A stretch of 64,000 bases of DNA from Methylomonas subterranea. GTDB lineage: Bacteria > Pseudomonadota > Gammaproteobacteria > Methylococcales > Methylomonadaceae. Below, in pieces: positions 16,364-24,175 of this stretch; position 1 is the stretch's first letter; each line of letters opens with the position of its first letter. A program made the position numbers and the translations under genes. The stretch covers positions 1 to 64,000 of the forward strand of contig NZ_JANIBJ010000019.1 in the NCBI RefSeq assembly GCF_024505185.1. Reading direction: 5' to 3'. Under the pieces are notes generated by a model. It saw nothing but the letters and a program-made list of their open reading frames with translations, ran no database searches and had not been told where the DNA came from.

Positions 16364-16421
16364 CTAAATCCGCCTCATAGCCATAAAATTTGGCTCACAA
16401 AGCCAAAAGTGGTGGATTTAG
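16364..16421. repeat. Nested inverted repeat upstream of lipoprotein gene
   Basis: Outer 11-base arms CTAAATCCGCC (16364-16374) and GGTGGATTTAG (16411-16421) pair with one G-U. An inner hairpin TTTGGCT-CACAA-AGCCAAA spans 16389-16407. It ends 28 bases before the ATG of the Ala-rich lipoprotein. It may be an RNA leader structure or a regulator site. No poly-T follows, so it is not a classic terminator. Confidence 0.55.
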
Positions 16422-16449
16422 CTCCCATTACAATAACAGAGGTTGGCTC

Positions 16450-16965
16450 ATGAAAATCAAAACCATATTTACCGCCGGCGCATGCAGTTTCTTGTTTTTG
16501 GCGGGTTGCGACAACGATTCCGCTACCGAAACCCCGCCCCCCGCGCCAGCGGCGGCGACCAGTCCTCAACCCGGCATTGCCGCGCCAATCACAGAAACAA
16601 TCGAGTCCGTCCAGACCCAAACCCAGGAAGCCGCCGACAACGCGGCGGAGCGTCTGAACGGCGCGATTGAAGGTGCTGTCGGCGAAGCCGCAACCGCCAC
16701 TACCGAAGCCGTGGATGCCGCCGCGGCGGCTCATGATTCCGCCGCACAGGCGGTCGACGCGACCGTTGATGCCGCCCAAACCGCCGTTACAGCCACCGGC
16801 GATGCGGCCAATGCCGCCGTGGAGGGCGCTAAAGCCGCCGTCGAAGAAACCGCGGGAACCGCGACCGAAGCCGTAAAATCCGCCACCGAAGGCGCGACCG
16901 AGGCGGCCGACAAACTGGAGAAAGCCGTGGATGCCGTCAAAACTCCTCTTCAGCCGGCTCAGTAA
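16450..16965 (+). CDS. Alanine-rich lipoprotein
   Basis: 171 residues. A lipoprotein signal peptide with lipobox FLAGC (Cys at about residue 20) is followed by a Pro/Ala linker. Then comes a long repetitive Ala/Glu/Thr-rich region with roughly 11-residue periodicity (AADNAAERLNGAIEGAVGEAA, DAAQTAVTATGDAANAAVEGA). Such patterns form extended amphipathic helices, like Lpp- or apolipoprotein-like envelope proteins. It probably sits in the outer membrane or periplasm as a structural or stress protein. The minus-strand Gly-rich frame over the same bases is a shadow. Confidence 0.7.
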   Translation: MKIKTIFTAGACSFLFLAGCDNDSATETPPPAPAAATSPQPGIAAPITETIESVQTQTQEAADNAAERLNGAIEGAVGEAATATTEAVDAAAAAHDSAAQAVDATVDAAQTAVTATGDAANAAVEGAKAAVEETAGTATEAVKSATEGATEAADKLEKAVDAVKTPLQPAQ

Positions 16966-17005
16966 GCCCATCGCGATTTTTATATAGCAACGTTTTTATC
17001 TGACC

Positions 17006-17038
17006 GGGCGCGGCAAGGGATAAATCTTTGCCACGCCC
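17006..17038. terminator. Hairpin after the lipoprotein gene
   Basis: Arms GGGCGCGGCAAGG (17006-17018) and CTTTGCCACGCCC (17026-17038) pair with two imperfect positions across a 7-base loop. It lies 40 bases after the stop codon. A T-rich stretch appears only about 12 bases later, so a Rho-independent terminator is plausible but not textbook. Confidence 0.45.
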
Positions 17039-17432
17039 GCCTTCTCGATCGATTTTTCCTACCCCGCAATCAGGCAAACCCTTGGTCGATTTTCGCTTGT
17101 GCGGTAGCAAACACTCCGAAACTGCTCAACCGCGCCCCGCTTAAGTCAACAACCGTCCTTGCCATCCGCTATTTCGGTTGCGGGCTTAAACCGACAACAA
17201 GACTCTCCGCCCTCGAAAAATCGGCCAAGCTCGGCTTGGCAAGCTTGTGTAAAAGTCTTGCGCAAGCATATAAAAACATTCGTAGTTTCTTTTGGATTAG
17301 CGGCTTCTTAGCTGTATGATTACCTCAGCAACGAAATGGTAAAGTCATCGCCAAGAATGATTTGCTTTAAGCCGCTCCCGCCGTTTCTTGCCAGTTGATT
17401 CTTACTTATCACCGCATACAAGAGGAAAAGCT
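17039..17432. other. Intergenic region before the oxidase operon
   Basis: About 390 bases without a credible gene. It holds a 7-base-arm hairpin GCCAAGC-TCG-GCTTGGC at 17224-17240. The last 150 bases are more AT-rich and should contain the oxidase promoter. No clear FNR or other known box was recognised by eye. Confidence 0.4.
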
Positions 17433-17585
17433 ATGAATTCAGTTAGCGAAGAAGAACGCAAGAAAATTCTGGAAAGCTCGCCGGTCGGCACCTGGGCATT
17501 GATGTTGATCGTGGGAGGCGGCATGGTCATCGCATGGCTGCTGATGTACTACGGGGTATTTTTACCTCGCGGCCATATCGGTTAA
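17433..17585 (+). CDS. Small single-TM subunit of ba3-type oxidase
   Basis: 50 residues from the ATG at 17433, preceded by GAGGAAAAGCT. The N-terminus is polar (SVSEEERKKILES) and is followed by one membrane helix (TWALMLIVGGGMVIAWLLMYYGVFL). It begins the operon 9 bases before subunit II. Small accessory subunits of this kind (subunit IIa/CbaD-like) occur in B-family haem-copper oxidases. The role is inferred from size and position. Confidence 0.7.
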   Translation: MNSVSEEERKKILESSPVGTWALMLIVGGGMVIAWLLMYYGVFLPRGHIG

Positions 17586-17594
17586 GGGGGCATC

Positions 17595-18119
17595 ATGCAT
17601 ATCGATCAACTGGAAAAAAAATGGGCCACGCTATCGCTGGGAATTGCCGGCCTGTTTGTGGCTATCATCCTGGGCTCCGCATTGTTCCACGGCATCCATG
17701 CGCCGAGTAACGTCGAAACCATTGATTCCGCCCGCCTGCACCTGTCGGAAGAGTTTGCCGAAGACAATCTGGGGCTGCAACGCAATCCGGACGGCAGCGT
17801 TACCGTGCGTCTGGTGGCCGGCCGTTACGGCTTTTACCCGAAAACCCTGACTTTACCCGCCGAAACGAATCTGACCTTTCGCTGGGTCAGCCTGGACGTC
17901 ATCCATGGCGTGCATATTCCGATGACCAACATGAGCACCATGATAGTGCCCGGCTATGTGGCACAGGTCAAAACCGTGCTGCGCCATACCGGCGATTACC
18001 CGCTGTTGTGCAACGAATATTGCGGCATGGGCCATGCGCACATGTGGAGCAATATCAAAGTGGTCAGCAGATCGGAGTGGGACAAATCGAATAAATCAGC
18101 GGGAGTCAGCCATGAGTAA
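17595..18119 (+). CDS. Cytochrome c oxidase subunit II, ba3-type (CuA)
   Basis: 174 residues: one N-terminal TM (LGIAGLFVAIILGSALF) and a cupredoxin domain. The CuA ligand motif C139-N-E141-Y-C143-GMGH147-AHM150 is complete, and the first His lies in VIHGVHIP. The single TM and short size match B-family (ba3) subunit II rather than the two-TM aa3 form. It accepts electrons from a periplasmic cytochrome c, probably the dihaem protein encoded downstream. Its stop overlaps the subunit I start by 8 bases. Confidence 0.92.
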   Translation: MHIDQLEKKWATLSLGIAGLFVAIILGSALFHGIHAPSNVETIDSARLHLSEEFAEDNLGLQRNPDGSVTVRLVAGRYGFYPKTLTLPAETNLTFRWVSLDVIHGVHIPMTNMSTMIVPGYVAQVKTVLRHTGDYPLLCNEYCGMGHAHMWSNIKVVSRSEWDKSNKSAGVSHE

Positions 18120-19731
18120 TACCGAAGAGAAAAAATTGGCGCTCACCCACTTGTGGGTGGCGTTTGCCGCCTTTGCCCTGGCCGCCGTGATGGGGCTTTA
18201 TCAAGTCGTCGAGCGTAGCGGCTTTTTCGGCTTTCTGGAATCGCGGGAAGTTTATTACGCCTCGGTCAGTACGCACGGGGTATTGATGGGCTTCGTGCTG
18301 ACCACCTTCTTTATCATGGGATTCGGCTACTACGTCGCCACCAGCAGTCTGAAACTGCCGGTATGGAATAAAAGCTTCGCCTGGGCCGGCTTCGGCGTGT
18401 CCTTGCTGGGCGTGGTGTTGGCCGCCCTACCCTTGCTGGGCGGAGCGGCATCGGTATTGTTTACCTTTTACCCGCCGATGAAAGCCCATCCACTATTTTA
18501 CATAGGCGCAACCTTGCTGGTGGTGGGTTCCTGGTTTTGGTGCGTTTCCATGATAGTAATGTACATGCAATGGAAAAAAGCCAATCCCGGCGCGCCGGTA
18601 CCCTTGGCGATGTTCGCCACCACCGGCAATGCCATGCTGTGGCTATGGACGAGTGCCGGCGTGGCGGTTGAAGTGCTGTTTCAATTGATACCGTGGTCGC
18701 TGGGCTGGATAGACAGCATAGATCCCGGCTTGGCTCGCACCTTGTTCGCCTGGACCTTGCACCCCATCGTGTATTTCTGGCTGATTCCCACCTACACAGC
18801 ATTTTATTGTCTGGTCCCCAAACAAGCCGGCGGTTATTTGTTCAGCGACGAAATGGCTCGGGCGGCCTTCATCCTGTTGATCGTTTTCAGCCTGCCCATC
18901 GGTTTCCATCATTTGTACATGGATCCGGAACAGGCACACGGCTGGAAAATCCTGCACGCCATCGGCACCTTCGTGGTAACCCTGCCCACCTTCGTTACCG
19001 GCTTTACCGTGATTGCCTCGCTGGAAATCGCCGGCCGGCTGAACGGCGGCAAGGGCCTGTTCGGCTGGATAGCCGCCCTGCCGTGGACCAACCCCATGGT
19101 GCTGGCCATCATTCTGGGTTTGTTGATGCTGATCTTCGGCGGCTTCGGCGGCCTGGTCAATGCCAGCTATGCCATGAATGCCATGGTACATAACACCGCC
19201 TGGGTGTCCGGCCACTTTCATCTGATTTTCGGCGGCACCACCATCATCATGTACTTCGGCATCGCCTATTATTTCTGGCCGATTCTGACCGGCAAACCCT
19301 TGCATAGCCCATCCTTGGCCATCACCCAGTTATGGAGCTGGTTCATCGGCATGATCATCATGACCACTCCCTGGCATATCCTGGGCTTGCTGGGACAACC
19401 GCGCCGGATCGACAGTGTCAATTACAACAACCTGCTGACCTTGTCCTGGGAGCCTTATGAAGTCACCATGATATTCGGCGGACTGATTCTGTTGGTTTCT
19501 TCGGGCTTGCTGGTCTACAACCTCTACAAAACCCAGATCGGCGGCGAGTCGTATCAAGGTGAAGTCGAATACGCCGAGCCGATTCATGCCCCAAGCGATT
19601 TACCCGAATACTTAAACAGTTTCAAAGTGTGGAACATCATCATCGCGGTCTTCATGCTGATTGCCTTCGGCTATCCGATATTGCAATTCTTCCGGATGGA
19701 AACCTTTGGTTCAGGCGCATGGGGGGTCTGA
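18112..19731 (+). CDS. Cytochrome c oxidase subunit I, ba3-type
   Basis: Catalytic haem-copper subunit reducing O2 to water with proton pumping. From the ATG at 18112 it is 539 residues with about 13 TM helices. Ligand motifs include STHGVLMGF for the low-spin haem, WTLHPIVYFWLIPTY with the CuB His and adjacent Tyr, GFHHLYMDPE, and GHFHLIFGG for the high-spin haem. The sequence resembles the B family, which uses only a K-channel analogue and has high O2 affinity. Electron donors and growth role are inferred. Confidence 0.93.
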   Translation: MSNTEEKKLALTHLWVAFAAFALAAVMGLYQVVERSGFFGFLESREVYYASVSTHGVLMGFVLTTFFIMGFGYYVATSSLKLPVWNKSFAWAGFGVSLLGVVLAALPLLGGAASVLFTFYPPMKAHPLFYIGATLLVVGSWFWCVSMIVMYMQWKKANPGAPVPLAMFATTGNAMLWLWTSAGVAVEVLFQLIPWSLGWIDSIDPGLARTLFAWTLHPIVYFWLIPTYTAFYCLVPKQAGGYLFSDEMARAAFILLIVFSLPIGFHHLYMDPEQAHGWKILHAIGTFVVTLPTFVTGFTVIASLEIAGRLNGGKGLFGWIAALPWTNPMVLAIILGLLMLIFGGFGGLVNASYAMNAMVHNTAWVSGHFHLIFGGTTIIMYFGIAYYFWPILTGKPLHSPSLAITQLWSWFIGMIIMTTPWHILGLLGQPRRIDSVNYNNLLTLSWEPYEVTMIFGGLILLVSSGLLVYNLYKTQIGGESYQGEVEYAEPIHAPSDLPEYLNSFKVWNIIIAVFMLIAFGYPILQFFRMETFGSGAWGV

Positions 19732-19733
19732 TC

Positions 19734-20381
19734 ATGAAAAATATCATTTTAAGCCTAGCCATTTGTTTACCGGCCTTCGCCCAAGCGCAACCGTCCTCGC
19801 AAGTCGCCTGGACTCCGGAACAGCTGAATTTCGCCAAGGCCGGCGATCCGGTAAAAGGCCAGGAAAAGGCTAAACTGTGCGGCGGTTGCCACGGCGAAAA
19901 AGGCATTAGCGCATCGCCCAGTTATCCTTCGCTGGCCGGACAATTGCCGACTTACCTGTACAAGCAACTACAGGATTACAGCAACGGCAGCCGCCAGGAT
20001 CCCATGATGGATGGGGTTGCCAAGAGTCTGACGCCGCAAGACGCCGCCGACTTGGCCGCTTGGTTTGCATCCCTGCCGCCGGCTTTTCAGTCCCGCAGCC
20101 CCATGGTGTACGAGCAAGCCGGTAATTTGGTGAAAAACGGCGACCGCGACCGCATGCTGCCGCCTTGCGAGGTTTGCCACGGTAGCGCGGGTAAGGGTCA
20201 AGCCATGGATATCCCGGCCTTGTCGGCTCAAAATGCGGCTTACATTTCCTTTACCCTGAAAGCCTTCAAGTCCGGCCAGCGTCACAACGACATCTACGGC
20301 CGCATGCGCATATTGGCGGAAAGTCTGAGCGACCAGGAAATAGAAGAGCTGGGTTTTTACTATCAAAACATCAGGAATTAA
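19734..20381 (+). CDS. Dihaem cytochrome c4-like protein
   Basis: 215 residues. A signal peptide (IILSLAICLPAFAQA) is followed by two c-type haem domains: C49-GG-C52-H53 and C145-EV-C148-H149. Likely axial Met ligands lie downstream of each (PMMDGVAKSL and RMRILAESL). It starts 2 bases after subunit I, so it is part of the oxidase operon and probably the electron donor to CuA. A 9-bp hairpin follows the stop. Confidence 0.9.
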   Translation: MKNIILSLAICLPAFAQAQPSSQVAWTPEQLNFAKAGDPVKGQEKAKLCGGCHGEKGISASPSYPSLAGQLPTYLYKQLQDYSNGSRQDPMMDGVAKSLTPQDAADLAAWFASLPPAFQSRSPMVYEQAGNLVKNGDRDRMLPPCEVCHGSAGKGQAMDIPALSAQNAAYISFTLKAFKSGQRHNDIYGRMRILAESLSDQEIEELGFYYQNIRN

Positions 20382-20400
20382 CGCCCTCCGCCGCTAAACA

Positions 20401-20428
20401 ACAAGCGGGTCGCCGTTGGCCCGCTTGT
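20401..20428. terminator. Perfect 9-bp hairpin after the cytochrome gene
   Basis: ACAAGCGGG at 20401-20409 pairs with CCCGCTTGT at 20420-20428 across a 10-base loop, 20 bases after the stop of the dihaem cytochrome. There is no long T-tract, so it may act as an attenuator or an mRNA 3-prime stabiliser rather than a strong terminator. Confidence 0.5.
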
Positions 20429-20462
20429 CCTGTTCCGATTACCACCCCTTACACGGATTTTT

Positions 20463-21254
20463 ATGTCTTCTGAAAACAACGTCCCAGTTAAATATGCCTA
20501 CAAGGGCGCCAATTTGATCAGTTTCGGCACCTCGATCAAATTATTGTTCACCGGATACCTGACCACCATAGCCGCCGGCTACCTCATGGCGCTGATTCAG
20601 ATTTTGTTTACCCATGGCATGGCGGACGGCAAGTTTGGTCTGTCGTTGAATGACGTAGTCTACAGTTATTACGGAGATCGTTCCGGTTCGGTTTTGGAAT
20701 CCAAACTAAACGGCTCCATGAAATTCAACGCGCCGGAAGAAGACCGCTTCAAAATCATCCAATGGGTACGCGACGGCGCGAAACAAACCGAATACGACGC
20801 CGATATCAAACCCATCGTGGAAAAAAACTGCCTGATGTGCCACAACGCCGGCGCGGGCTCGATACCGGATTTCGCCGACTTTACAAATCTGCAAAAGCTT
20901 TCGGAATCCAGCGAGGGCGCCACCTTTCAATCCTTGACCCGCCTGTCTCACATTCATTTGTTCGGCATCAGCTTTATCTTCATGTTCGTCGGCCTGATTT
21001 TCAGTTTTAGTACCGGCGTGCCGTGCTGCTATAAATACCCTGCCATCATCATGCCCTATTTATTCTTGCTGATAGACATTGCCTCCTGGTGGCTGACCAA
21101 ACTTAATCCGCATTTTGCCTGGCTGGTGATAGTCGCCGGTATCGGCCTGGGCATTTCCTTTGCCTTCATGTGGTCGGTGTCCATGTATCAAATGTGGATA
21201 CTGGGCGGCATACGCAAGCAAACCGACCGCCGCAATGCCATCATGCGGGATTGA
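20463..21254 (+). CDS. Membrane-anchored monohaem c-type cytochrome, unknown role
   Basis: 263 residues. One TM lies at about 27-50, followed by a periplasmic domain of about 100 residues with one haem site C123-LM-C126-H127 (KNCLMCHNAGAGSIPDFADF), and then three further TM helices to the C-terminus. Conserved-looking His residues at the membrane boundary (RLSHIHLFGISF) could bind another cofactor. No named family was recognised. Its place between a ba3 oxidase and a haem-bearing chemoreceptor suggests a role in electron transfer to or from the quinone pool or in redox sensing. Confidence 0.7.
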   Translation: MSSENNVPVKYAYKGANLISFGTSIKLLFTGYLTTIAAGYLMALIQILFTHGMADGKFGLSLNDVVYSYYGDRSGSVLESKLNGSMKFNAPEEDRFKIIQWVRDGAKQTEYDADIKPIVEKNCLMCHNAGAGSIPDFADFTNLQKLSESSEGATFQSLTRLSHIHLFGISFIFMFVGLIFSFSTGVPCCYKYPAIIMPYLFLLIDIASWWLTKLNPHFAWLVIVAGIGLGISFAFMWSVSMYQMWILGGIRKQTDRRNAIMRD

Positions 21255-21299
21255 ATGCACTATTCTTATCACTTTAGCCCAACCTGATCGCGAGCCATC

Positions 21300-22907
21300 A
21301 TGGACAACCCCGCCTCCATTCAAAGTAAAATTCTGTTAAGCATTGCCAGCGTGTTTCTGGTGTTGATGTCCGTCAGCATGTTGTTCATGGTGGACAGACA
21401 AAAACAAATGGTGCTGACCCTGGCCACCGAAAAAGCCCGCGACATTGCCAACAGCTATTTCGACGGCCTGAACGCCATGATGCTGTCCGGTTCCATGGCG
21501 CAAAGCCGGGTTCTGCGGGAAAAAATTCAATCGCATGACGATGTCATCGAAGTCCGCCTGATTCGCGGCCAAGCCATCATCGACAGTTACGGACCGGGTT
21601 CCGGCGAACAACGCCCGCTAGACGATCTGGATAGAAGCGGCTTGTCCGGCAAGGCCGCCAGCCGCTACCCCGACGGTACCAACGGCAACAGCGTGGTCAC
21701 GGTCGAACCCATCCTCGCCAGCGCCAATTTCAAGGGTACCAATTGCCTGACCTGCCATAATGTACCGGAAGGCACGGTGCTGGGGGCGACCCGGGTCAGC
21801 TATTCCTTGACCAGCCTGCACGACAAGATCACTGGTAATTTCGCCATTGCCGCCGCCATCGCCGGCGCTTTGTTTATGGCCGGCATGATCCTGATTACTT
21901 GGCTGATGCGCAAAATCGTCGTCACCCCGCTGGAAGAAATCCGCGGCACCATGAACACCATCAGTCGCGATGCCGACTTGCGCAAGCGCTTGACCATCAA
22001 CTCGAATGACGAAATAGGCCAGCTCGGCAGTTCTTTCAACGCCATGTTGAATAATTTTGCCACCAGTCTGAGCCATGTCTCCGATACCAGCCTGCAACTG
22101 AGCAAGGCCACCTCGCAAATTTCCAGCGTCGCCCGTCAAACCACGGAAGCCGCCAGACAGCAACGCCATGAAACCGAATCGGTCTTGCGAGCCATACAGC
22201 AATTGGAATCGTCGGTGCATGAAGTGCGCTCGGGCGCCGGCGGCGCCTCGCAAGCCTCCATAGAGGCCGACCAACAGGCGGCCACTGGCGCCGCCACCAC
22301 CAAAAATGCCATTGACGGCATTTACGAGCTGGTTTCGCAAATCGAGCGGGCCTCTGAAGTCATCAAACGTCTGGACGAAAAAAGCAAGGGCGTCGGTGCG
22401 GTATTGGATGTAATTAAAGGTCTGGCGGAGCAAACCAACTTATTGGCGTTGAATGCCGCCATCGAAGCCGCCCGCGCCGGCGAACAAGGCCGCGGCTTTG
22501 CCGTGGTGGCCGACGAAGTCAGAACCCTGGCCACCCGCTCGCACCAAGCCACCGAGGAAATCGAAAAAATCATTGCTCAATTGCAGCGCGAAGCCAAGGA
22601 TGCCGTTGCCGTGATGGAAAACGCCAAGGACAGCGCCGAACAGCGCCGCTCGCAAGTGCAAAGCGCGGACGAAGGCTTGAATCTGATCGCCGAGCGCGTC
22701 ACCCATATCCGTCAATTGAATGCGCAAATGGCCGAGGCGGCCGACAATCAAAATCAATTGGCGCAACATGTCAGCCAAAGCGTGTCCAACATCAGCCGCC
22801 TGACCGACCGCACCGCCCACGACGCCGAGCAGACCAATCTCGCCAGCAATGAACTGGTGCAACTGGCCAACCGGCTGAATCAACTGGTGGAACAGTTCAA
22901 GCGCTAA
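21300..22907 (+). CDS. Methyl-accepting chemotaxis protein with periplasmic c-type haem
   Basis: 535 residues. TM1 spans about 11-30, a periplasmic sensor domain 31-178, TM2 about 179-203 and HAMP about 204-258. The cytoplasmic signalling domain has the conserved hairpin tip [37 protein letters not shown]. The sensor contains C149-LT-C152-H153 within [20 protein letters not shown], a canonical covalent haem site. It is therefore probably a redox, O2 or NO-type sensor that needs the Ccm machinery encoded 6 kb away. It starts 45 bases after the membrane cytochrome. No che genes are nearby. Confidence 0.88.
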   Translation: MDNPASIQSKILLSIASVFLVLMSVSMLFMVDRQKQMVLTLATEKARDIANSYFDGLNAMMLSGSMAQSRVLREKIQSHDDVIEVRLIRGQAIIDSYGPGSGEQRPLDDLDRSGLSGKAASRYPDGTNGNSVVTVEPILASANFKGTNCLTCHNVPEGTVLGATRVSYSLTSLHDKITGNFAIAAAIAGALFMAGMILITWLMRKIVVTPLEEIRGTMNTISRDADLRKRLTINSNDEIGQLGSSFNAMLNNFATSLSHVSDTSLQLSKATSQISSVARQTTEAARQQRHETESVLRAIQQLESSVHEVRSGAGGASQASIEADQQAATGAATTKNAIDGIYELVSQIERASEVIKRLDEKSKGVGAVLDVIKGLAEQTNLLALNAAIEAARAGEQGRGFAVVADEVRTLATRSHQATEEIEKIIAQLQREAKDAVAVMENAKDSAEQRRSQVQSADEGLNLIAERVTHIRQLNAQMAEAADNQNQLAQHVSQSVSNISRLTDRTAHDAEQTNLASNELVQLANRLNQLVEQFKR

Positions 22908-23006
22908 GGATTCCGCTCAAAATAACTTCCGTATTCCGTCCCCTCTTCCTCCGGGAGAGGGCTAGGGTGAGGGATAAAACGAGGGAAGTTATTAAGAGAG
23001 GAACTC
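22906..23006. repeat. Dispersed inverted-repeat element, copy 1
   Basis: The element begins at the chemoreceptor stop codon (TAAGGATTCCGC) and carries the AATAACTTCCGTATTCCG end. An inner region has CTCTTCCTCCGGGAGAGGGC-type dyad symmetry, and the far end GGGAAGTTATTAAGAGAGGAAC is the diverged inverse. Related copies lie at 41359-41459 and 48637-48718, with a partial relative near 32176-32290. Confidence 0.7.
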
Positions 23007-23116
23007 TAAATACCCGATCATGCCAACCCGCGCCGCACTCCAGGCAAGGCTATCGCCACCGCGAACAAGCCGTCAGGCGAAAGTCCAGCCGCGTAATTTG
23101 TCTTTGCGAATCCGGC

Positions 23117-24175
23117 CTAGGGCAATACGATCCGCTCTCCCGCCTGCAAACCGGCAATGATTTTAATTCGGCCGTCCGCATAGCGTTGGCCCAAACGCAC
23201 AAAACGCCGCGTGATTTGCCCGTCATGCAGCAGCCAAACCGCGTCCAGTTGGCCGGCCTGTTGCAGATAGTTTTGCGGGATCAGCAATACCTGCTCTTGC
23301 CCTTGCGGAATCCGCAGGCGGGCAAACTGGCCGGGAAACAATCCGGCCCGCTGTTCGGCACGGGTTTTGATCAGCACGCTACGGGCCGCGGGTTCCGCCG
23401 CCGGCACTATCTCGGCTATCGTCACCGGCAAGGTTTTATCCAGCGCGTCGATACGGGCCTCCAACTGTTGACCGGGTTGCAGGCCGACGGCAACGGATTC
23501 CCGCACATGGGCTTCGAAACGCAGCGACGCCGGGTCGTAAAGGGTCAATAATTTTCCGCCGGGCAGGGCGATGTCTCCAGGTTCCGCATGGCGGTCGATC
23601 ACGCGGGCGGTAAAGCCGGATTTTATCCGGCCGTAGTCCGCCACGTGCCGGCTTTCATTCAGGGCCTGCCGGGCGGTGCCGAATTGCGCATTTAGACTTT
23701 CATAATCCGCCTTGGCGCTTTCCAGATCGGCCAGCGTGGCACTTTGTTTGGTATAAAGACCTTGGGTTCTGTTGAAGTGGCTCCGGGCGCTTTGCAAGCG
23801 GGCGCCGATGGCCGCCAGGTGGGCCGCGGCCTGGGCACTGCGGGCCTTGATGTTTTCATCGTCCAGCGAAATCAACAGTTGGCCGGGTTTGACCGTATCG
23901 CCCGACTTGACATGAATAGCCTGGATGCGGGCCTGAATCTGCGCCGCCACCTCGGTGGTTTGCCCAGACTGCACCGTGGCGGCAACCTCTTCGAACAGCG
24001 GGATGCTCTCCAGGGCCAAAGTCAATGCGGGGCCGGTGTAACTATCGCCGGCTTCGGCAAGGCCCGGCCGGATTTTATGTTCAAAGGCGCCGGCCATCCA
24101 CAAAATCATCAGCAGCAAACCCGACAGCGTGACTGCCGATGTGACGAGGGTTTTATGGGACCTGGACAACATCAT
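23117..24175 (-). CDS. RND efflux membrane fusion protein (HlyD/AcrA type)
   Basis: 352 residues with an N-terminal anchor (VTLSGLLLMILWMAGAF). A lipoyl half-motif (IQAIHVKSGDTVKPGQLLISLDD) is followed by an alpha-hairpin (AAAHLAAIGARLQSARSHFNRT), the second lipoyl half and a beta-barrel domain. It bridges the inner-membrane RND pump to an outer-membrane channel. The start overlaps the pump stop as ATGA, so the order is pump then fusion protein, the reverse of the commonest arrangement. No outer-membrane factor is encoded next to it; the NodT-like gene at 61.4 kb belongs to another cluster. Confidence 0.88.
   Translation of the reverse strand: MMLSRSHKTLVTSAVTLSGLLLMILWMAGAFEHKIRPGLAEAGDSYTGPALTLALESIPLFEEVAATVQSGQTTEVAAQIQARIQAIHVKSGDTVKPGQLLISLDDENIKARSAQAAAHLAAIGARLQSARSHFNRTQGLYTKQSATLADLESAKADYESLNAQFGTARQALNESRHVADYGRIKSGFTARVIDRHAEPGDIALPGGKLLTLYDPASLRFEAHVRESVAVGLQPGQQLEARIDALDKTLPVTIAEIVPAAEPAARSVLIKTRAEQRAGLFPGQFARLRIPQGQEQVLLIPQNYLQQAGQLDAVWLLHDGQITRRFVRLGQRYADGRIKIIAGLQAGERIVLP

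Noticed and set aside
16375..16971. Long minus-strand Gly-rich frame opposite the Ala-rich lipoprotein
   Set aside because: It is the complement of GCC/GCG-rich alanine codons, which creates open Gly-rich frames. The plus strand has a lipobox and is the real gene.
21618..22433. 271-codon minus-strand frame inside the chemoreceptor gene
   Set aside because: Low-quality composition, no start signal and full overlap with a clear MCP.
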